From Thermoleophilia bacterium (GTDB lineage: Bacteria; Actinomycetota; Thermoleophilia; Solirubrobacterales; 70-9): a stretch of DNA of 64,000 nt. How positions within the stretch are numbered: position 1 is the stretch's first letter; each line of letters begins with the position of its first letter. Of this stretch, positions 60,399-64,000 are shown piece by piece. The stretch spans positions 62,001-126,000 of the forward strand of contig JAENWT010000005.1 in NCBI GenBank assembly GCA_016650125.1. Reading direction: 5' to 3'. The notes below the pieces were generated by a model, which did no database searches, was not told the origin of the DNA, and saw nothing but the letters and a program-made list of their open reading frames with translations. Made by a program: the position numbers and the translations under genes.

Positions 60399-60922
60399 CA
60401 GGCGGCTTCCTTTTCTGCCTTTTTGCGCCCGGCGAGGATGATCGCGGCGACGGCCGCGACCAGCAGCAGGAGCGAGGCCGCCTCGAAGGCGACCAGGAAG
60501 TCCTCGAGCATCAGCTTGCCGACCGCTTCGGGTGTGCCGAAACCACCATTGATCTCCTCCGTCCCAGTGCTGGAGAGTGCGGTCAGGGACGAGCCGAGTA
60601 CGGCGATCGAGATCTCGACGAACAGCGCCACGGCCAGGATCGGCCCGATGATCTTCAGCATCGGTGAGGAATCGAACATCGGTTCTTCGATCCCGCCGAC
60701 GTAGGCCGCGACGAAGACGTAGATGACCATGACCGCGCCGGCGTAGACGACGATCTGGGCGGCGGCGATGAACTGGGCCCGTAGCAGCAGGAAGATCCCG
60801 GCCAGGAAGACGAGGTGAACGACCAGCGCCAACACGCTGTAGAACGGGTTGCGCAGGGCGACCACGGCGACGGCACCGCCGATCGCTCCGATCGCTCCGA
60901 CAAAGAAGGCGACTTCGACCAC
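60398..60922 (-). CDS. nuoJ: NADH-quinone oxidoreductase subunit J
   Basis: 174 residues from GTG 60922, which overlaps the nuoI stop by one base (TAGTG). A longer frame upstream is antisense-like and out of frame with nuoI. Five membrane helices, with the pi-bulge helix QFIAAAQIVVYAGAVMVIYVF typical of NuoJ. C-terminal tail is Lys/Glu rich. Confidence 0.92.
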   Translation of the reverse strand: MVEVAFFVGAIGAIGGAVAVVALRNPFYSVLALVVHLVFLAGIFLLLRAQFIAAAQIVVYAGAVMVIYVFVAAYVGGIEEPMFDSSPMLKIIGPILAVALFVEISIAVLGSSLTALSSTGTEEINGGFGTPEAVGKLMLEDFLVAFEAASLLLLVAAVAAIILAGRKKAEKEAA

Positions 60923-61452
60923 TACTCGCCCTCTCCCCTCAGTGGTGTGCGCTCGATCGGCTCGGCCAGCAGCATCTCCTTGGTGAAAATCAGGTCGCTG
61001 CGGTTGTAGTCGGCCATCTCGTAGTCGTGGCCCATGGTGATCGCGTCGAACGGACAGGCCATCTCGCAGTAACCGCAGAAGATGCATCGCGAGAGGTTGA
61101 TCTCGTAGACCGCGGCGTAACGCTCGCCGGCGGAGACCCGCTCGCCGGGGATGTTCTCGGCAGCGACGACCCGGATGCATTCGGCCGGGCAGGCGGCGGC
61201 GCAAAGTGAACAGCCGACGCATTTCTCGAGATCCGAGTCTTCGAACTTGTGAAGCTTGTGGCGGCCGCGGAAGCGCGGGTAGACCGGGGTCTTCTCTTCC
61301 GGGTACTGGATCGTCACCGGGGCGTCGAACAGCCGGCCCATGGTCGTGCGCAGCCCGCGCAACGTCTCGCCGAAGGCGCGGTAGGCGCCGCCCCAGCCGC
61401 CGGGTTCGGGGCCGCGCGGGACGACTTTGATCTCTTCGGGACGAATGCTCAT
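60922..61452 (-). CDS. nuoI: NADH-quinone oxidoreductase subunit I
   Basis: 176 residues. Two [4Fe-4S] motifs: CVGCSLCAAACPAECI and CIFCGYCEMACPFDAI (clusters N6a and N6b) that pass electrons toward N2. Pro- and Arg-rich N-terminus. The start overlaps the nuoH stop (ATGA). Confidence 0.96.
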   Translation of the reverse strand: MSIRPEEIKVVPRGPEPGGWGGAYRAFGETLRGLRTTMGRLFDAPVTIQYPEEKTPVYPRFRGRHKLHKFEDSDLEKCVGCSLCAAACPAECIRVVAAENIPGERVSAGERYAAVYEINLSRCIFCGYCEMACPFDAITMGHDYEMADYNRSDLIFTKEMLLAEPIERTPLRGEGE

Positions 61453-62450
61453 GCGACTACCACCAGAATTGCCGTGACCAGCACGTTGAGGGTTGCGAGC
61501 GGAAGGAGGATCTTCCAGCCGAAGCTCATCAGCTGGTCGTAACGGAAACGCGGCAGCGTTGCCCGGATCCAGATGAAGAATCCGGTCAGCAGCAGCATCT
61601 TGGCAAGCATCCAGACCGGATCGAGCCAGGCCGGGCCCGGGCCCATCCAGCCGCCGAGGAACATGGTCGAGGCGATACCGGAGACGATCAGGATCTCCAT
61701 GTATTCGGCGAACATGTACGAGCCGAAACGCATGCCGCCGTACTCGGTCTGGTAGCCGGCGACGAGTTCGGCGTCGGCTTCGGGCAGGTCGAAGGGCGGG
61801 CGGTTGGTCTCGGCGAAGCCGGCGACCAGGAAGATCAGGAAGCCGACGAACTGCGGCACGACGTACCAGATCTCACCCTGGGCCTTGACGATGTCGACCA
61901 GCGACAGCGACCCGGCCATCATCACCACGCCGAGCAGCGAGAGGCCCATCGCGATTTCGTACGAGATCAGCTGCGCGGCCGAGCGCATCGCTCCGAGGAA
62001 GCTGAACTTCGAGCCTGAGGCCCAGCCGCCTAGCAATAGGCCGTAGAAACCGATCGAGCTGAAGGCGAAGAAGTAGAGGATGCCGATCGACACATCGATG
62101 CCGTAGAGGCCCCAGCCGCCCTGCACGTCCCCGAACGGCAGGATCGCGAGCGTGATCACCGCCGAGAAGATGCTCAGCGCCGGCGCGATCTCGTAGAGGA
62201 ACGGCACCGCACCCTTTGGCCGGAAGCTCTGCTTGGAGAGCAGCTTGCCGACGTCGGCGAGCGGCTGGATTGCGCCATACGGGCCGACCCGGTTCGGTCC
62301 GTACCGCTGCTGGAAACGGCCGAGCAGCTTGCGTTCCACGAGCAGCACGACGGGCACGATCGAGAGGATCACGATGAAGATGATCAGCGACTTGACGACC
62401 AGGATCCAGGTCGCCTCGACGTAACTGGTGTCGGCCAGAAGCGCTGTCAC
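61449..62450 (-). CDS. nuoH: NADH-quinone oxidoreductase subunit H
   Basis: 333 residues with about eight membrane helices. Quinone-site motifs GRFQQRYGPNRVGPYGAIQP and AETNRPPFDLPEADAELVAGY are intact. It binds quinone at the junction with the peripheral arm. It lies 5 nt downstream of nuoG. Confidence 0.96.
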   Translation of the reverse strand: MTALLADTSYVEATWILVVKSLIIFIVILSIVPVVLLVERKLLGRFQQRYGPNRVGPYGAIQPLADVGKLLSKQSFRPKGAVPFLYEIAPALSIFSAVITLAILPFGDVQGGWGLYGIDVSIGILYFFAFSSIGFYGLLLGGWASGSKFSFLGAMRSAAQLISYEIAMGLSLLGVVMMAGSLSLVDIVKAQGEIWYVVPQFVGFLIFLVAGFAETNRPPFDLPEADAELVAGYQTEYGGMRFGSYMFAEYMEILIVSGIASTMFLGGWMGPGPAWLDPVWMLAKMLLLTGFFIWIRATLPRFRYDQLMSFGWKILLPLATLNVLVTAILVVVA

Positions 62451-62455
62451 TTCGG

Positions 62456-64000
62456 TTACTGGTCTCCGTCCGAAGCCGAATCGCTGCCCGCCATGACGAC
62501 TTCCAGCGGTGCCGTGGGCTTGCCGATCTCGACCTGCTTCGGCACGCCATTCGAAAACACGTTGGCGTTGCCTTCCAGGGTACCTTCCATCAGGAAGACG
62601 GTCCCTTCGGGCATCGCTCCACGAATTGCCACATGAGCGACGACTTCGGTGTCTCCAGACTTCACTCCGACGACGTCGCCTCGACTCAGCCCAAGACGCT
62701 TCGCATCAGCGACAGAAATCTCGAGTCGCTGCGCTGGGATCAAATAATTAAGGGCAGGACTGAGATCAGTAACTGGACTCGCCCAAAGGTCTCGGTAGGT
62801 CCCCAGCGTCAGCCCATCTTTCACGGCCGCCACCGACATCGAATCTTCCGCCGGGACGGCGGCTCCAGATTCGATATCGGTACCGACCGAGGCCGGGGAG
62901 TATCCGCCGGATGAGGCGCCCTGGGATGTTGCCTCTGTGCTGGCCGAATCGGGCGTCATCTCCTCCGCCGGGACGTCGGCTCCGGAGGTGACGCCCGGTC
63001 CGGCTGACGTCGCTGCGCCCGTGGTGAATGCTGAAGCCTGAGGACGTTCCTGCCAACGGATGCCTCGTCCTCCTATTTCCTTGTCGGTCAGACCGGCGTA
63101 GAAGGGGACTGCCTTTGTGATCGCTTCCAGGGCCTGTGGTCCTGAGTGGATGTCGGTCTCGTGGCCGAGGGCTGCTGACAGTTCGGCGAGGACCAGCCAT
63201 CCTGGGCGGATGTCGCCCGGACGCTCCGCTGAGGGACGGACTCGTTGGAGACGGCCCTCTGTGTGTGTGACTGTTCCGTCTTTTTCCGCGTGTGATTCTG
63301 TTGGGAAGACTACGTTTGCGTATTCGGATGAATCTGTTGCTGTCATTGAGAAGCAGACCACGTGGTCGGCGTTCTCCAGAGCGCGGCGCCAGCCTTCTGT
63401 GTCTGGGAAGTCTCGGATTGGATCGACCCCAAAGAGGACCAGGGACTTGACTTCTCCTGATTCGAGTCCGGCCCTGATTTCTTCTACGTCTCTTCCGTTT
63501 GTTACTTCCGTCAGACCTGGGCCCGAGTCAGGTAGGCACCCGACTTCTCTCAGTCCTCTGGCGTTTGAGATGTCGGGGATTTCGATCAGGCCCGAGTCCT
63601 CTTTGGCGGCGAGGCCGAGGGCTTCGGTCAGTTCGAGCAGGCTGTCGATCGCCGCGGGGCCGTCGTTGCCGCGGCCGAGGCGCTCGCCCCAGATGATCAC
63701 GGCGTGCTCGGCCTGGCGCAGCAGGGCGGCCATGCCGGAGTCGGCGCCGTCCTTGACCTCGGCAGTCAGCTGGCGCAGGTAGGCGAGCTGCTGTCCCGGG
63801 GCGTAACGGTCTACTTCTGTTGCTCCTCCGTCGAGGGCGCTCGGCCGGTCGGTCGCAACGCCGAGCACGGTGCCGTTCCGGCGGACTGCCTTCCGGACGC
63901 GCAGGTCAAAGGTCGGTGCCGAGTGGATCGGGTCGGTGCCGACCATGAGCACGACATCGGCGGTGTCGATGTCGACCACCGTGGCCTGGATCGCCGGGTC
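62456..64000 (-). CDS. nuoG: NADH-quinone oxidoreductase subunit G, 5' part outside the window
   Basis: The frame is open to the right edge, so only the C-terminal about 514 residues are seen. They belong to the molybdopterin-oxidoreductase-like domain: VVDIDTADVVLMVGTDP, FSMTATDSSEYANVVFPTES and EKDGTVTHTEGRLQRV, and a C-terminal beta-barrel (LEISVADAKRLGLSRGDVVGV). The N-terminal Fe-S part is missing. An about 60-residue Ser/Thr/Gly-rich stretch (around 62870-63040) interrupts conserved regions. Codon choice between about 63030 and 63560 is A-rich at third positions (TCA, ACA, GAA), unlike the rest of the operon. Confidence 0.9.
   Translation of the reverse strand, partial: DPAIQATVVDIDTADVVLMVGTDPIHSAPTFDLRVRKAVRRNGTVLGVATDRPSALDGGATEVDRYAPGQQLAYLRQLTAEVKDGADSGMAALLRQAEHAVIIWGERLGRGNDGPAAIDSLLELTEALGLAAKEDSGLIEIPDISNARGLREVGCLPDSGPGLTEVTNGRDVEEIRAGLESGEVKSLVLFGVDPIRDFPDTEGWRRALENADHVVCFSMTATDSSEYANVVFPTESHAEKDGTVTHTEGRLQRVRPSAERPGDIRPGWLVLAELSAALGHETDIHSGPQALEAITKAVPFYAGLTDKEIGGRGIRWQERPQASAFTTGAATSAGPGVTSGADVPAEEMTPDSASTEATSQGASSGGYSPASVGTDIESGAAVPAEDSMSVAAVKDGLTLGTYRDLWASPVTDLSPALNYLIPAQRLEISVADAKRLGLSRGDVVGVKSGDTEVVAHVAIRGAMPEGTVFLMEGTLEGNANVFSNGVPKQVEIGKPTAPLEVVMAGSDSASDGDQ

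Overview
The window reads as chromosome of a high-GC actinobacterium, most likely class Thermoleophilia (Solirubrobacterales or a close relative). This is inference from gene content: a secreted propeller protein with the Lys/Arg-rich C-terminal module common in that order, a topA-tmk-holB cluster, a two-domain ThyX, class II (B12-dependent) ribonucleotide reductase with NrdR, a SARP-type regulator, and three regulator genes whose -10 boxes sit 6-7 nt before the start codon, which fits leaderless mRNAs.

Layout. 1-2.9 kb: end of a sensor kinase, a GT2-GtrA glycosyltransferase and a TMEM175-like channel. 2.9-5.2 kb: tRNA-Thr(CGT) followed by two displaced copies of its own 3' end. These bound two small islets: an HTH plus nucleotidyltransferase pair, and a secreted protein plus a truncated cysteine-rich gene. 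5.3-13.2 kb: small secreted and zinc-ribbon proteins, an HxlR regulator, Lon, a SpoIIAA-like protein, and a tightly packed kinase-regulator-P450 operon. 13.3-23.7 kb: mostly housekeeping genes (GT2, DUF2304, holB, tmk, an archaeal-looking topA, galE-like, siroheme synthase, rsgA, ROK kinase, phosphohexomutase). 23.8-29.1 kb: hydrolase, hemolysin III with an 11-residue repeat extension, nrdR-nrdJ.

29.1-43.5 kb is accessory: a decayed cyclic-di-GMP gene, an ArsR-DUF2892-MMPL-OsmC-AhpD cassette behind a strong operator, a secreted seven-blade propeller built from exact 180-nt repeats, AlkB, an M15 peptidase, a BVMO fused by deletion to the tail of an SDR, a truncated acyltransferase, a HAD phosphatase, a GH114 lipoprotein and ThyX. 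43.5-47.1 kb is a restriction-modification islet: an MmeI-like single-chain enzyme, a small helical partner with a clamp-binding-like motif, and a possible remnant of a second system. 47.1-55.0 kb: a sulfatase-fold membrane protein, VOC protein, a broken beta-helix adhesin, AEC transporter, cupin and a SARP-family regulator. 55.1-64.0 kb: complex I genes nuoG(partial)-H-I-J-K-L-M-N on the minus strand.

The housekeeping blocks have long overlapping operons. The accessory stretches carry clear scars: tRNA-tail duplications, four or five truncated or frameshifted genes, and lower GC. The most interesting candidates are the tRNA-Thr islets with their toxin-antitoxin-like pair, the ArsR redox cassette, the MmeI-like islet with its small partner, and two genes that appear to start at CTG inside a CTGA overlap.
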